From positions 19,136,947-19,200,946 of the forward strand of contig JACMZG010001914.1 in the NCBI GenBank assembly GCA_018340805.1: a DNA stretch of 64,000 nucleotides, given 5' to 3'. Numbering within the stretch: position 1 is the first letter of the stretch; each line of letters starts with the position of its first letter. Below the pieces are notes generated by a model that was not told the DNA's origin, ran no database searches, and saw only the letters and a list, made by a program, of their open reading frames with translations. A program made the translations under genes and the position numbers. Positions 46,745 through 59,160 of this stretch are shown piece by piece. The DNA is from Microvelia longipes (Eukaryota; Arthropoda; Insecta; Hemiptera; Veliidae).

Positions 46745-47793
46745 ATATGTATGTAAGAGTTTCTACCCTTTCGTATGGCGAACGATTAACTCTCGAAGGC
46801 GTTCTCAAAATTGAAACGAAACTTGCAAATCGCGAGATGTTGTGGAGGTTACGAGGCCTATTGTTTATAAAAACATTATGACGTCATCAACAAAGTTATG
46901 ACGTCATGAAAAAAAAAATTTTTTTGAAACTTAAAATGGCTTTAAACAAGGTATCTAGTATTTAGGTAGACGCTAGCTGAATCGATTAAAACCAATTTCA
47001 GCTCAATCGAACCATCACAAATGGCGCAATTGGTTATACATATATATATAATCTTTGTATATATGTTACGTCTAGGTCAAAGACTCGTACGATATCTGTA
47101 GGGTTCAGTAGTGTTAGAGGGTGGGGATATAGTATAAAAAAAGGACCTCTTCCTCTTGCTCCATCTGGTAAGCCTACTGTCCAGAGAGACAGGGAAAATG
47201 GCTTCCATGAACCACGCCGAGCTAAGCAGACCCGTAAAGAGGAAGAACATCGAAGTAGTCTTTATATGGTCGAAGTTATTCTAAAACGAATGCGACCAGT
47301 TTCAGCTCAATCGGACAATCCTAAGTGACGCAAACGGTATTTTTATTTTGAATAATCATGAATATATTTTTCAATCTTAAGATTTTTTACTCAAATAAAC
47401 AATTTGTTTACAAAACAAAATTGACATTTTTCTTTAAATTCTATAACCATCATAAACGTAAGTTAGAGTTTATACCCTTTTGTATAGTGGACGATTACTA
47501 AAGCTGATGAAACTATAATCTTTTCATACCCTTTTACAAGGTTACTTTAACAGTTGCAACGTGTGGATTTTTTCCTCACAAAATCAAATTTGTGAGAAAG
47601 CCTCTCCTGTGAAACGAAGCTGTGAAATTCGCTAAATACGTGGCAAAATGCATGTAACAAGAAACGATAGTGAAACCATACTAATACAAACAACAACAAT
47701 GTGGCCGCGAAGCGGCCCGGTGGGCCGACGCCGCGGAGCGGACGAGGCGCGAAGCGCCGAGGCCGCGTAGCGGCTACGGGCCGAAGGCCCGTA
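46469..47793 (+). mobile_element. Element X, copy 2
   Basis: Collinear with copy 1: TTAGCGAATTTTC start, (TA)n at 46596-46750, TGACGTCAT pair at 46879 and 46899, terminal GAAATTCGCT near 47624, and the hairpin cluster 47700-47793. The second half of the body has a local deletion. The cluster here includes GGCGCGAAGCGCC and CCGCGGAGCGG hairpins. Confidence 0.8.
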
Positions 47794-49190
47794 TTGTTAC
47801 TTGAGTTCGTTTGATCGTTGTTCTTATTTTTAAATGGTATTTATTTATTTGTTCTTGTTGTTTGTGAGAGTTTTTACGCATTTTGTTTCTTATTGACGTA
47901 TTTATTGTTGTTTATAAGACTCGTTCCGATGTGATGGTATCTAATGATGGCAAGAAAGCACGCAACGAAAATAATTTAAGATAGAAGCGATTAAACTTGA
48001 AGATTAATAGGAGAAGACAGTTGTAATAGGTTTTATTTAGATTAGTTATTTTTTTGTTTAGTGGTATTTATTCTATTCTTTGTTAACTTATTTATGGTTT
48101 AATAACTAATAGCGAGATGTTCGTGAACAATTAGAGTGTAGCAGTCTTATCGGGTATACATTACATCTAAAAGTTACCAAATACATATATGTTGGGTGGT
48201 ATGATAGATAAATGAGGCAGCCAACCAATAATTTATTTAATACATGAACATTTATGGTTTAAATAGTACATTTGTATGAATTATTATTTCTGTGCTTGAA
48301 GTCTTCGTGTTACGTTTAACTAACTTAAAATGTATAGTTTATCATTTTATTATTTATTTAAATCATTTGTAGAGGTTATGATAATGAAGGTTTGGTTAAA
48401 AAACTTATCATCTATGTATGAGGAATCCTACGTTTCGTTTCTAGTAAGAGCCATCTAAGAGGTTGTAGGACATTACTAATGTGGTGCTATCAAATTAATA
48501 TTACTTATATAATATGTGTATAAAATCTTAATTCTTGTCCATCGCCCCCCCCCCTTAATGTCCCTATTTTTTTCTTTGGAGATTCACAAGTAAACAAAAC
48601 ATAACTAGTCTTAGTTGTATTAAAATGATGTAATATATGTAGAAATTTGAAATTAGTATTTTATATTAATTTATAACCAAAAAATAAAATAACCAAATAC
48701 AGCTTTTCCAAAAAAGGGAATTTATGCTCTAAAACTGATCTTTGTATGACTGCCTAAATATAGTGCAGTGTTTATCTTACAAAGGTGGCATAGTTTTGAA
48801 CAACCTAGGGTATAAACATGCGCATTTCCGTTGAAAAATTCTCACAATTTGACAGAATTGTAAAAGTGATAATATTCTGACAATGAAGCATTGGCCGAAA
48901 ACCTGAGCAAGGACTGGGTCCAGGATATTATTTTAGGTCTGAAATGTTTTTACCTTGTAAATACAACAAATGAATAGCACCTCCATTTTATTATTGGAAA
49001 TTATTATCGTGTTACTGAAAGGTACATTTAATTAATTTTTAAAAATACTTGGTTAAATTAAAATTTCCAGTAATATTTGTTCCAACCCCCCCTCCCTCCG
49101 GTAAACAATTTTTACAACTGTGTATACCCACCTATGCTTGTAAAAATCCACCTCCTCCGAGGGGAAACGCATTTGAAAGAAACCCTGACT
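47794..49190. other. No gene recognised
   Basis: AT-rich; a run of about 11 C near 48545. No coding motif, TIR or array. Confidence 0.5.
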
Positions 49191-49194
49191 CGAA

Positions 49195-49265
49195 TGGTGA
49201 GCAAGAAAGCAAGCATTTCAAAGGAAATTCGCCAAGCTTGTGGACCGCTGTGCCAGAATTTAGTA
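49195..49265 (+). repeat. Foldback-end motif (single copy)
   Basis: AAGCAAGCATTTCAAAGGAA, ATTCGCCAAGCTTGTGGACC, GTGCCAGAATT: the same end motif as the 27-kb foldback and 33.7 kb. Confidence 0.55.
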
Positions 49266-50063
49266 GTATTAACTAAGAGCAAAATCCAGGTTTTGAAACC
49301 AAGATCTTTGGATCCCATCAGTTATTACAAACTGATCTTGATAACTCATGGATTAATAACTGTAAAAACGTTAATATTGATCAAATATAATAAAACGAAT
49401 TTGCAAACTAAAATGTCTACAAGATTAACTATATAATTTTGTTTTATTTTTAGAAAAGTGTAAACATGCGAAAAAACGAATAACCGGAAAAATCCTCTAA
49501 ATACAAAAATCTGTTAAAAACATCCATTGTTGTTAAAAATAAGAATTTTCCATTTTTTTATAAATTTTCCGGTTCAAATTTTTTCTCTGATTGAAAAAAG
49601 GATTCTTTATAACTATTTTATTTATTACGTCTGAAGCAGAAAAGTTTGTTAGGTGTGTGTGAGTAGTTGTTAAAATAAAATCCTTTTTAGATTTTTAAGG
49701 TTTAAAAAAAGTTTATCTTTTCATTCAAGCTTAGCGAATTTTAAAATCGATTTAGGACGTTTGGGTTTTTATTTGATGACGTCCTTAAGGAAGGTAATAA
49801 CTCCTGTACTATTAGGAATGCACCATCATCATAACGATGTTGCACCTGATTCTGAAACCGGATTCATAAATTTATTATGAAATTAATTTGAGTTATCTTA
49901 GTTTTGCAGTGGTTAAAACTGGTTTTTTTTCTATAAATCATTTATGTTGATATTTTTATACTAATATTTTTTAGATGCATTTTGTAGGTATTTTTTGTGA
50001 TACAAAAATAATTTAAAGGATTGTTTATTTTGTTATATTTTCTTTGCTTTTAATTTAATTAAA
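49266..50063. other. No gene; one TTAGCGAATTTT start
   Basis: CTTAGCGAATTTTAAAATCG at about 49731, followed by GATGACGTCC near 49775, looks like a decayed W/Y-type 5' end. Otherwise featureless. Confidence 0.4.
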
Positions 50064-50304
50064 TACGGGCCTTCGGCCCGTAGCCGCTACGCGACCTCGG
50101 CGCTTCGCGCCTCGTCCGCTCCGCGGCGTCAGCCCACCGGGCCGCTTCGCGGCCCGGGGCCTCCTGTGGCCGCTTCGCGGCCACATTGTTTGTTGTTTTG
50201 TATGATGTGTTGTTTCATTATTGTTCTTGTTACATGGCATTTTGCCATGTACCTAGCGAATTTTCACAGCCTCTCCACACAGGCCCGCTTCGCGGGCCTG
50301 AGAG
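50064..50304 (-). repeat. GC-rich triloop hairpin cluster, copy 3
   Basis: On the plus strand: ACGGGCC-TTC-GGCCCGT, GGCGC-TTC-GCGCC, CCGC-TCC-GCGG, CGGGCCGC-TTC-GCGGCCCG, TGTGGCCGC-TTC-GCGGCCACA (9-bp arms), ACATGGCA-TTT-TGCCATGT, AGGCCCGC-TTC-GCGGGCCT. Seven near-perfect hairpins in 240 bp. Confidence 0.85.
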
Positions 50305-50457
50305 GCTTTCTCAAAAATTTGATTTTGCTAATTAAGATTTTATTAATACTTTATTATTAATAGTATGCTATAATATTAAAACTACAAGCGTTATAACAAA
50401 AATATATTCATGATTTTTGTTTTAAATAAAAAATACCCGTTTCCCGTCACTTAGGAT

Positions 50458-51018
50458 CATAATAAACAATATTAACATAGATGGCTCACTCAAAGATTTA
50501 AAAAAATAGTTGATGGGATGCAGGAGGCTCAAGTAGTACCGTCTAGTGGTGACAGCGTGAAACTGTCAGATAATTTTATTTCTGACACTTTTATTTATTG
50601 ATTTTTATTCAACCAAACAACGTGTAATCAAGTCTTTCCATCCGCTTTTCAGCGCTAGAATGATGAGGAGTCGATGGATGAGTGATCCCGAGAAAGCTCT
50701 TTAAGAATTTCGTATAAATTGGTAAAAAGTGAAAAAAATTAATTTCTCACTCTTACTTCACCCATTCTGTCGTCAGAATACCATAGATCTTTGTTTACTT
50801 TTATTTTATTTTACTAAACGATTGGCAACTGTTTGTATTTAAAAAAAATACAACAGCACAATCTAGTAGAGAATAGAGCAAATATAATTTTTACTACTAG
50901 CGCTCTTCAAGACTCTAGTGATGAGGCCCCAACTTAAATCATAACACAAACTTGTCAATTGCGAGTGTTCCTACTACACTCGGGAGTGAACCATCTATGT
51001 TAATATTGTTTATCTATG
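50458..51018. mobile_element. P-element-like MITE (561 bp) with 8-bp TSD
   Basis: Flanked by CTTAGGAT on both sides (50450-50457, 51019-51026); uninterrupted element X has the motif once. TIRs of about 34 bp begin CATAATAAACAATATTAACA and, from the other end, CATAGATAAACAATATTAAC, differing by a 1-base indel and one substitution, and continue ATAGATGGYTCACTC. The 8-bp duplication fits P and hAT superfamilies. The CAT start and the AACATA..GTGG-like course resemble P-type TIRs more than hAT (CAG start). No transposase. Confidence 0.75.
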
Positions 51019-51664
51019 CTTAGGATTTGTCCTGATTGAGCTTGAAACCGGTCGCAATCGTTTTAGAATGAATTCGACCATATAAAGACTACTTTGAGGT
51101 TCTTCCGCTTTACGGGCCCTGCTTTGCTCGCCGTGGTTTAGTGGAAGCCATTTTTGTCCTGTCTCTCTCTAGGACAGCAGGCTTACCAGGATGGAGCAAG
51201 AGGTAGAAGCCCTTCAATTATACTATATCCCCAACCTCTAACACTACTGAACCTAAGATATATCATACCAGTCTTTGACCTGGACGTATACATATATACA
51301 ACATTATATATATATGTATACTGTTTGCGCCATTTGTGATGGTTCGATTCAGCTGAAAGTGGTCCTAATCGATTCAGCTAGCCGTCTACCTAAACACGAA
51401 ATACCTTGTTTTTAAAGCCAGTTCAAGTTTCAAAAAAAAAATTTTTTTCATGACGGTCATAACTTTGATTGATGACGTCATTATGATTTTATAAACAATA
51501 GGCCTCGTAACCTCCTCAACATCTCGCGATTTGCAAAGTTTTCGTTTCAATTTGAGAACGCCTTCGAGAGTTATCGTTCGCCATACGAAAGGGTAGAAAC
51601 TCTACATACAATATATAATATATATATACATTATATATATATATATATTATATATATTATTATA

Positions 51665-51704
<40 letters not shown>

Positions 51705-52061
51705 TATATATATATAAATATAACTTTTTTCGGACATATTTTTTTGTTATCAGGAAGCCAATAGGAACCGATTCCGCTCACTCCCACCCTCAACTTCCGT
51801 CATCCGAACAACCTCATAAGCGTCATTTTCATTATGAAAATTCGCTAAAAAGTAATAATACCCAGTGGAACTTTTCCTTACGTTATTCTCAGAACATGAA
51901 ATAGTAGATAATGTTATTAGGCTTTAAATGAGAGTTTATTGCTGCGATTTATTTTTATGACGAGCAAAGCGGATCACTAATTAATTTCCATTCGCTTTAT
52001 AGCCATGTTGCATATCTTATTTCTATAAAATATACACTGCACAGTCAATAAAATTAAAGAA

Positions 52062-52125
52062 ATGATATATATATATATATATAATATATATATATATTAT
52101 ATATATTATATAATATATATATATC
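52062..52125. repeat. (TA)n microsatellite
   Basis: Interrupted TA tract immediately upstream of a plus-strand S copy. Confidence 0.85.
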
Positions 52126-52159
52126 GTATATGTATGTATCGATAATATTTTTATTATCG

Positions 52160-52737
52160 TTTTGCTGTCTGTTTGTGTGTCGTTCTGTATCACGCATAAC
52201 TCCCACCTTTAGCTGTGTTTATGCTAGGCAGTTGAAACTCTGCTCAAAATTAGATTGATGGTTGAGTTGTGCTGCCAAGAAGATGATATTTTCTAGACTA
52301 CAATAACCTATTTGGAGTCATTAAAAATCGACAGTTAGACCGATCGGGTTAAAATTTAAAACAAATTTTCATCTTGAGGTGGTCAATCGATCCTCAAATT
52401 TCATTTTGATAATTCTGGTCTTCGTTTTGAAAATATTACTGCTAGGTTTTAAAATTTTAACGGTTTATACATTTTAATTTTTATTGTCAGATTGCAAAAA
52501 AAAACATAATAAATTTGCACTAAAATTTCATAGCTTACATTAGTGGCGAATTTTTGAATGTTTTGTTGAGTCAATAATAACGATTAATGCCATCTTAAAT
52601 ACATTTTCCGAATAGGCAACTTGCTGATCAGGTCTAAAAACACCTATTTACTATTAGAATAATAGTTCAAGTCCTGGTCTTGTTTTTAGTGCGTTTTGTG
52701 TTTTCCATTAAACCTACTCTATAAATCTGGGAAAGTA
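52160..52737. repeat. Repeat S pair, plus then minus
   Basis: A plus-strand diverged S (TTTGCTGTCTGTTTGTGTGT, TATGCTAGGCAGTTGAAACT, CTCAAAATTAGATTGATGG) runs to about 52545. Inverted S (TTTTCCGAATAGGCAACTTG, GTTTTGTGTTTTCCATTAAA, AATCTGGGAAAGTAAA) runs to 52737. Confidence 0.6.
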
Positions 52738-53051
52738 AAAAGTCATTCTAAAATACAGTTAAGACTCATATTCGAAGAGGATCAATTATATTTTTTCTAA
52801 TTACACTTTTTTAGTGAAAAACAGTATTTTTTTCTTGGGTTCGCTTCGTTTGCGTGATTGGTTACTTATTATGGATTAAGCTCTTGCATTTTCATTTAAA
52901 TTATATGGTGAAACTAATTATTGTTTTGCCAAACCCCTTAATAATTATTAATAATTTCATGGTGAGGCATCTCATTGCTAATACTGAGCCATTAGTCATT
53001 ATAGTTGGCATAGTTTGTCTAGTTATGTTTTGATTACTTAACATACTATTT

Positions 53052-53190
53052 TTAGTGAATTTTTCTATGAAAAATAAGATAAGGGCCATGAAGAGGGAGG
53101 GGGAGGGTAAAGGTACTCACTGAACAAAAATGTATATATATATATATATAATATATATAATATATAATATATATAATATATATATATATA
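53052..53190 (+). repeat. Family Y 5' part with (TA)n
   Basis: TTAGTGAATTTTTCTATGAA (hairpin), GGTACTCACTGAACAAAAAT, then (TA)n at 53130-53190; same as 41872-42003. Confidence 0.6.
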
Positions 53191-53226
53191 TCCTCATAAT
53201 AATTCAGTTATCAGAACTATTTTATT

Positions 53227-53775
53227 CAGAATAAAAAGTTTATCGAAAGTCTAGGGTGTTATAAGTTACTACTTGGGACTCGCTCCGCTCGTCCTCAAAA
53301 TATCATAATTATTCAAATCTTAAGGTAGTATTACTTCGGTCTGGGTACGCTCGTCCTTAGAATAAGAAGTTTATCTGAACTCTAGGGTGTTTTATGTTAT
53401 AACTTTGGACTCGCTTCGCTCGTCCTCAGAATAAAAAGTTTATCTTAAGTCTAGGGTGTTATAAGTTATAACTTTGGACTCGCTACGCTCGTTCTCAGAA
53501 TATCATAATTATTTAAATCCTAAGGTAGTATTACTTCGGTCTAGGTACGCTCGTCTTCAAAATAAAAAGTTTATCTGAAGTCTAGGGTGTTATAAGTTAT
53601 AACTTTGGACTCGCTAAGCTCGTCCTCAGAATGTAATGATCATTCAAAGCCTGAGGTAGTTTTGCTTCTGTCTCGCTGCACTCGACCTCAGAATAAAGTA
53701 GTTGTCTAAAGTCTAGAATGTCTTGATTATCTAATGCTTATATTAGAAATACTTCGGTCTCCCTGTGCTTTCGAG
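53227..53775. repeat. Dimeric satellite, ~131-bp higher-order unit
   Basis: Two monomer types of about 68 and 63 bp alternate (A B A A B A B A). A reads CAGAATAAAAAGTTTATCTG..GTCTAGGGTGTTATAAG, B reads CAGAATATCATAATTATT..CCTAAGGTAGTATTACTTC. Each ends in a GGACTCGCTTCGCTCGTCCT-like hairpin. Type A starts near 53227, 53359, 53428, 53558 and 53689. Confidence 0.85.
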
Positions 53776-54339
53776 AAAAGGTGTTTTTCTGATGTCTATT
53801 ATACTACATATTATAGATTATTCATATTACATATTATATCATGTTCACAAATGCATTGTAGACCTGTGATAATACTTGGCAGCTTAATTATTCACTAATA
53901 TAGTAAATTATGAGAATATTGGCTCTACATTTTTATCAATTTAAACGATTTTACCATTTGAATTTTATGCTGTAACACAACATGGTTTTAGACAAACTTT
54001 TCATACATTTGAGAGTCGCACCAAAAATATATATGTTCGCCACTAAAGTAAAAAATAAAAATTAATAAGCTATGAAATTCTCACGAAAACGGCTCAGGGT
54101 ACATGAATAATATTATAATATTTTAAAGGGTATGTCTTGTATATATGCAATAAAAGAATCATTCAAACCGCCAAATAGAAATAGTAAAAAAGACGGTTTG
54201 AAAATGGAATTTTTGACGACTTCTTGTTCTTTTTGCACTTTCTGTTGACGCAACTACAGCCTACACTACTGAAAAAAGTTTGATGTTTGAGGACATTTTG
54301 GATTTATCATATGCCCTTGCGCATTCCTACCTGATAATT

Positions 54340-54730
54340 TCTTAAATTCGACATGCATACCCTGAACGCGGAACTAAAAACTAAGCTAGCGAACAATAGT
54401 TTCATACGTTGACGTTTTTACAGTAAACTAACGAGCATATTTGTGTGATGACTTTTGGATTCGCGTGTCATTTATATTTAATAAAATATCAAATTTGACG
54501 TTTCTATGTTGAACACGGAGCGAAAAACTAAGATAGCGAACGGTAGTTATGCATTGACCCACCTGCAGCTTTTACTTCTAAATGGTTTTTGGCGTTGGAA
54601 GACTTTTTTTAGTGGTTTTGTCTGATGCTTTTTGACTTTTTTTTACTGTATCGATAAATCCCAAATTCATAATTCCTATGTAGAAAACAGAGCTTGCTAG
54701 TGGTATATACTATACCTTCCCACTCTTTAC
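54340..54730. repeat. Decayed ~150-bp tandem repeat
   Basis: Two recognisable units start near 54343 and 54491 (AAATTYGACRT..., GAACRCGGARC..AAAACTAAG, TAGCGAAC). A fainter third starts near 54655. Confidence 0.55.
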
Positions 54731-55980
54731 TGCTTACCTGTGAGATATCAAGATTCAACCTCATAAACGTGTTATTGCTTAGTAAATTCACTGTAAAGAC
54801 TAACAGTAGTAGGAATCTCGCTATTCCAATGGAAAGGACCAATCGATGTTTTCAAACTGATTGGCTATTTTGTTTAAATTATTTATATCCTTTTTTACCT
54901 TCTGTGCTCTGTATTAGAAACAGACGAAAAGAGGTGTCCTTTTAAGTTTATTGGTGCCACTGTATTAGAATGATATATGTGTATCAATACATCTATTATA
55001 GGTAAGCTAATTTGGATTTTTTTGAGAATCTGATTTTGCCTGAGTATGTAATTTGTTATTGTTCTTGTAAAATTATTACTAAAATTAGTAAAATTATCAT
55101 TAATATATGACATCTGTAACGCACTATTAATAATTTGATAGTTATTGTGAAAAGATATATATCTGTCTAGATTTATTTATGGGGTAAGGGAATTTTTCTC
55201 CCTGTAAAGTCTGGAGTGAAAAATTACTGAATCAAGTTAGTTGATCCTGGATATTTCATTCATTTTTTCTTCGTTTTATCTTACTGGTCTAGGATTGATT
55301 GCAGACGAAATTTTGTGTAAAAAGGAACTAAAATAGTTTTGCTATTCTACCTTTTTATGGAGAGAAATTATTGTAGTAGTTGAGATCATTTAAAATTTAT
55401 CTTTAGTCGTCATTCAACGATTTTGCCCCGTAAATATCAAAAGAAGAAGAATGGTTGTGAAAAACAGTATAAACAGCTAATTTGGACTAAAAATAATACA
55501 AAGAGTAAATTTAAAATAGAAGTAAACAGTTTAGTCACATTTTATCATGGCCCAGCATTATCATTACTATTACTACTACTATCAGTACTATAACTGTGAG
55601 GCTAGACTTTGCGTGATAGATTATTTATTACGTGTATGGCACTGATGTAAATGCTTTTTAAAAATATGTTAGAAGGCGTAAAACCGAAAAGACCAGAGAG
55701 GTTATTCATCTGGCTTAGTCTAAAATAATGTTAATAGCAGTCTAAGGGTATTTTTATGTTTATCCTGAATGTTAATGAAAAGTGTATGCTGTCATTGATT
55801 TAATTTATGGATTCAATTAATTATTAGCTACTTTTACTTCCCTACCTTCTAAAAGAAGGAAGAAAATAAGAAAAAAACGAACACCCGCTTTTTTAAAAAT
55901 ATTTGAATGTGTCCCTCTCTTCCAATGTGTCTAAAAAGACTTCCAGAACACATTGTTGTTGTCCTATATCAGTTTGTCAG
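54731..55980. other. No gene recognised
   Basis: Overlapping short open frames on both strands, none with a recognisable domain. Confidence 0.5.
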
Positions 55981-55984
55981 TCAT

Positions 55985-56170
55985 TATTTAGGTTAAAGAC
56001 GTCATACATATTACATAAACAAAAGGTTTCGAGACGTAAAGAATTTTTTTTTTTTTTACCAAGTTTCATTTCGATCTGAGACAGTGTTCGAAAGTTAATG
56101 TGCCCCATAGAAACGTCTAGATACAAAAATATCGTGCACACACACAACACACACACACACACACACACAC

Positions 56171-56259
<89 letters not shown>

Positions 56260-56260
56260 T
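55985..56260 (-). repeat. Family Y, minus copy with (CA)n(TA)n
   Basis: A compound (CA)n then (TA)n tract (56137-56257) adjoins inverted Y body (CCCCATAGAAACGTCTAGAT, ACAAAAATATCGTG, GACGTCAT near 55998). Confidence 0.7.
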
Positions 56261-57186
56261 TGATCAGTTGGTCCACTCTTCCAAAAATCCCTCTTTGGTT
56301 GGCCCTCTGCTTCTAAACTTATCTAAAGATAAAATTTAAAAGTGGTGTTATATATTTTTGGCTGCTAAATCAATTGAAAAAGGTCCCGAAGCTGTATTTG
56401 CTGCTGCAATCAATAAGTCCTGTTATTTGAGGGATCCTAGATTCTGCTAAAAACCTCTGTGTCTTAATATTGCAATTAAAAAATGCTTCCTTGCTTTGTT
56501 TTCCAAGAAGGGCGTTGAATAGAATAATAGCAACATGAAAGCATTGTAACTAATCTTAAAGTATGTATTTTAAGGGTTCTTTCAAAAAGTAAAAAATGTA
56601 TTTTTCATTGTCACAAGATATTTTTCCTTTAGCTGTAAATACCAAGTCTAGGATTCTTCTGCACCTCCGGGTCTTTTCTACTCAGCTCCCAGACATTTTC
56701 CAACTGGATATTTTTCTTTACAATGTCTTGACTAAGTCGAGAAAAGCTAAAATTGGAAATATAGAAAATCTATTGTACCAACAAAACACTAAATTTATTT
56801 CTTTATAAGCAACTTTGGCGTTTCATCTCTTTCTCGATGTTTTGGCGGAGATAGCTTTGTTAAAAGTTTTTAATTTGTTTGATATTTTTAAAAAAATATA
56901 TTTTATTAAAATTGAAGTGATATTTTATCATTTTTGTTCGTAAATATAAATTTTAAACGCTATAGAGGAAAATAAACACCCATTTTTCAAAACTATATTT
57001 CGCCCTCTTCTGAGGAGTTATGTACATTCATTAAAACATATCAATGAGTTTATAAAAATAGGATTTATTTGGTACTCTAATCATTCCTGTTTCCCAAACA
57101 ACTATGGAGATTGTTTCAGGATATTGTTTGAAGTTATGGCATACTTGGCATAACATCAAACTTGGTATAGTACAGAAATTGTTATT
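56261..57186. other. No gene recognised
   Basis: A 70-codon open frame at 56596-56808 shows no motif. No repeats shared with the rest. Confidence 0.5.
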
Positions 57187-57455
57187 AAATACGGGCCTTA
57201 CGCGTTTATAATAAATAAGCCATTACACGGCTTTGGCGCTTTTTGCCTCGGCCGTTTTACGACCACATTCATGTGGTTTTATTATTATTTTGTGTTACAT
57301 GGCATTTTGCCACTTATTTAGCGAATTTACATCGCCTCGCTATTCTTGTTTTAGTATTTATTGTTTTATGGCATTTTGTCATGTATCTAGACAATTTTTA
57401 TCGCCACGCCACACAGGCCTGTGAAGCTCGCTACGGCCCCTGTCGAGACCATATA
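57187..57455 (-). repeat. Element X 3' end, decayed copy
   Basis: Traces of the hairpin cluster (ACGGGCC, GGCCGTTTTACGACC, GGCATTTTGCC, ATGGCATTTTGTCAT, CCACACAGGCCTGTGAAGC) stand in the same order as 50064-50305, with two copies of the CATGGCATTTTG / AGCGAATTT block. CpG positions in the stems have mostly changed. Confidence 0.65.
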
Positions 57456-58980
57456 AAGTTCTTTAAGTTGCTTTTAGTAAAAATTAAGATAAACTCCTTT
57501 TTTAGCCTGAACATTGGATTCTCCCCTTCATCTAGTACAGAGGATCAACATAGACTTAACTTTTAACAAATTAATAGGGTTTTAAGTGTATAAGGATTAA
57601 GGTAGGTAAAAAAGGTCATAAAGTATTCTTGAATTTGTTACTAAAAGAAACTAATTTAATCTAACTTCAAACTCATTTAAAATATTTTTCTCACTTCTAA
57701 AACGAAATACTATTTTTATGTCTAGCGCGGGGGGGGGGGTAACTAAAATTTTGTTTCGTCATGCTGGACTATTTATATACATTATACTTTGATATGACAG
57801 AAAAACAAAATTTTAGCCCTCCTCCCTCTATCCACTTTCTCAACCCTTCCCTACATCCAAATTAAAATTTCCCTCTCCTTTATTTAAATGGGGGAGTCAT
57901 AAAAATATTGCCTGTCATTAAGGAGTTATATTTCACCAAGGAAAACCTATTAGGAATCTATTCTTAAAGATGGAATATTGCTATTTTGACTAACATTTTA
58001 ATTTTTTATCGGGAAAGTGGGACCGGAAAACAATTTTTGACTTTGGGTTCGTGTTCAGGAAGATTCAGAGCAAACAATGCGCCCAGTAAATAAATTTAAA
58101 AAAAATTGGATGAGTCAAATTTCAGGTCAAAAGTGACCCAAAACAGCAATTTTCCTAACTTTAAGTCGATTTTTCAGAGAAACTATTTAAGATGGAAAAA
58201 ATTCGACTAAAAAATCGGTAGCACCATCAAAAACATAGAGATCAGCCATAATATCCTAGGCTCGGTTACTGTAGGTAAGTGTGTTATATATACTTGATGG
58301 TTTGATCAGATCTTCTGGTAGTATCTGCCTTATGGTATTTATGCTAGTGGGTGTTATTTCCATCTCCTATACCACCGAAATCGCTCATAAGTTTTGCTCT
58401 ATGATGACCGGCATTTAGAAGATGTTTGGTTTAATAATAATAGATATGGCTTTATAAAAGTGCTATGATAAATAAGTTTAGTAGTTTATAGTTCGCCCTA
58501 ACACGTTTGTGTTCTCACAGTCTAGTAATTAGTTGCTCGGTCGAATCCCTGTAAAAGTTTGACACAACACTGATAGTACGCCCATCTAGCGGTCAGATAA
58601 CCTAAAATTAATCTTAGCTCAACCAGCACACTCTCAAGTATCTTATTTGATTATTTTAACCAATCATTTTTGCAAAACGTAACTGAACTTTTGTTTTGTT
58701 TGTTTCAGGTTCGAAACTGTAGTTTTCTTATTCTTTTTTATACTAAAACCCTTCTTAAGTAAGTATTAATCTTAAAGCACAGCATGTTGTAACGTATGAC
58801 AGGTTTATAATCGTATTAGCGTTTACCTTTTACTCAAATATGCTGTTCTGGTAGTTTTATCCCAGTCGAGGCCTCATTCTCTTGATTAGTAAAACAATAT
58901 ATCACTAAAATGTGGTACTTACCCCAAATGAACCTAAGGCACATTTCACCTTCTCATTAAATAATATAATTGATTCTCTA
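57456..58980. other. No gene; G run and tRNA-like traces
   Basis: A run of about 10 G near 57729. GGTCGAATCCC near 58540 and GTCGAGGCCTC near 58873 resemble box B or SINE pieces without a convincing head. Confidence 0.4.
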
Positions 58981-58984
58981 CCTT

Positions 58985-59103
58985 TTCAAAATTTAGAGGT
59001 ACCAAATCTTATTTCGATCCGAAAAAGGGTTCGAAGGTTATCGTGTCCCATAGAAACACCCAGGAACAAAAATATCGTAAATACAAACACACACACACGT
59101 ATT

Positions 59104-59159
<56 letters not shown>

Positions 59160-59160
59160 C
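58985..59160 (-). repeat. Family Y, minus copy with (TA)n
   Basis: Inverted Y (GTGTCCCATAGAAACACCCA, GGAACAAAAATATCGTA), then a short CA tract and (TA)n at 59107-59158. Confidence 0.7.

Larger units (their letters stand above)
50064..51848 (-). mobile_element. Element X, copy 3 (minus), interrupted by a MITE
   Basis: Reads from TTAGCGAATTTTC at 51848 through (TA)n (51605-51722), TGACGTCA at 51473, the tRNA-free body, GAAAATTCGCT at about 50264, and the hairpin cluster down to 50064. Removing 50458-51018 plus one target copy restores collinearity with copies 1 and 2. In this copy all main hairpins keep GAA loops on the coding strand (TTC on plus). Confidence 0.82.
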
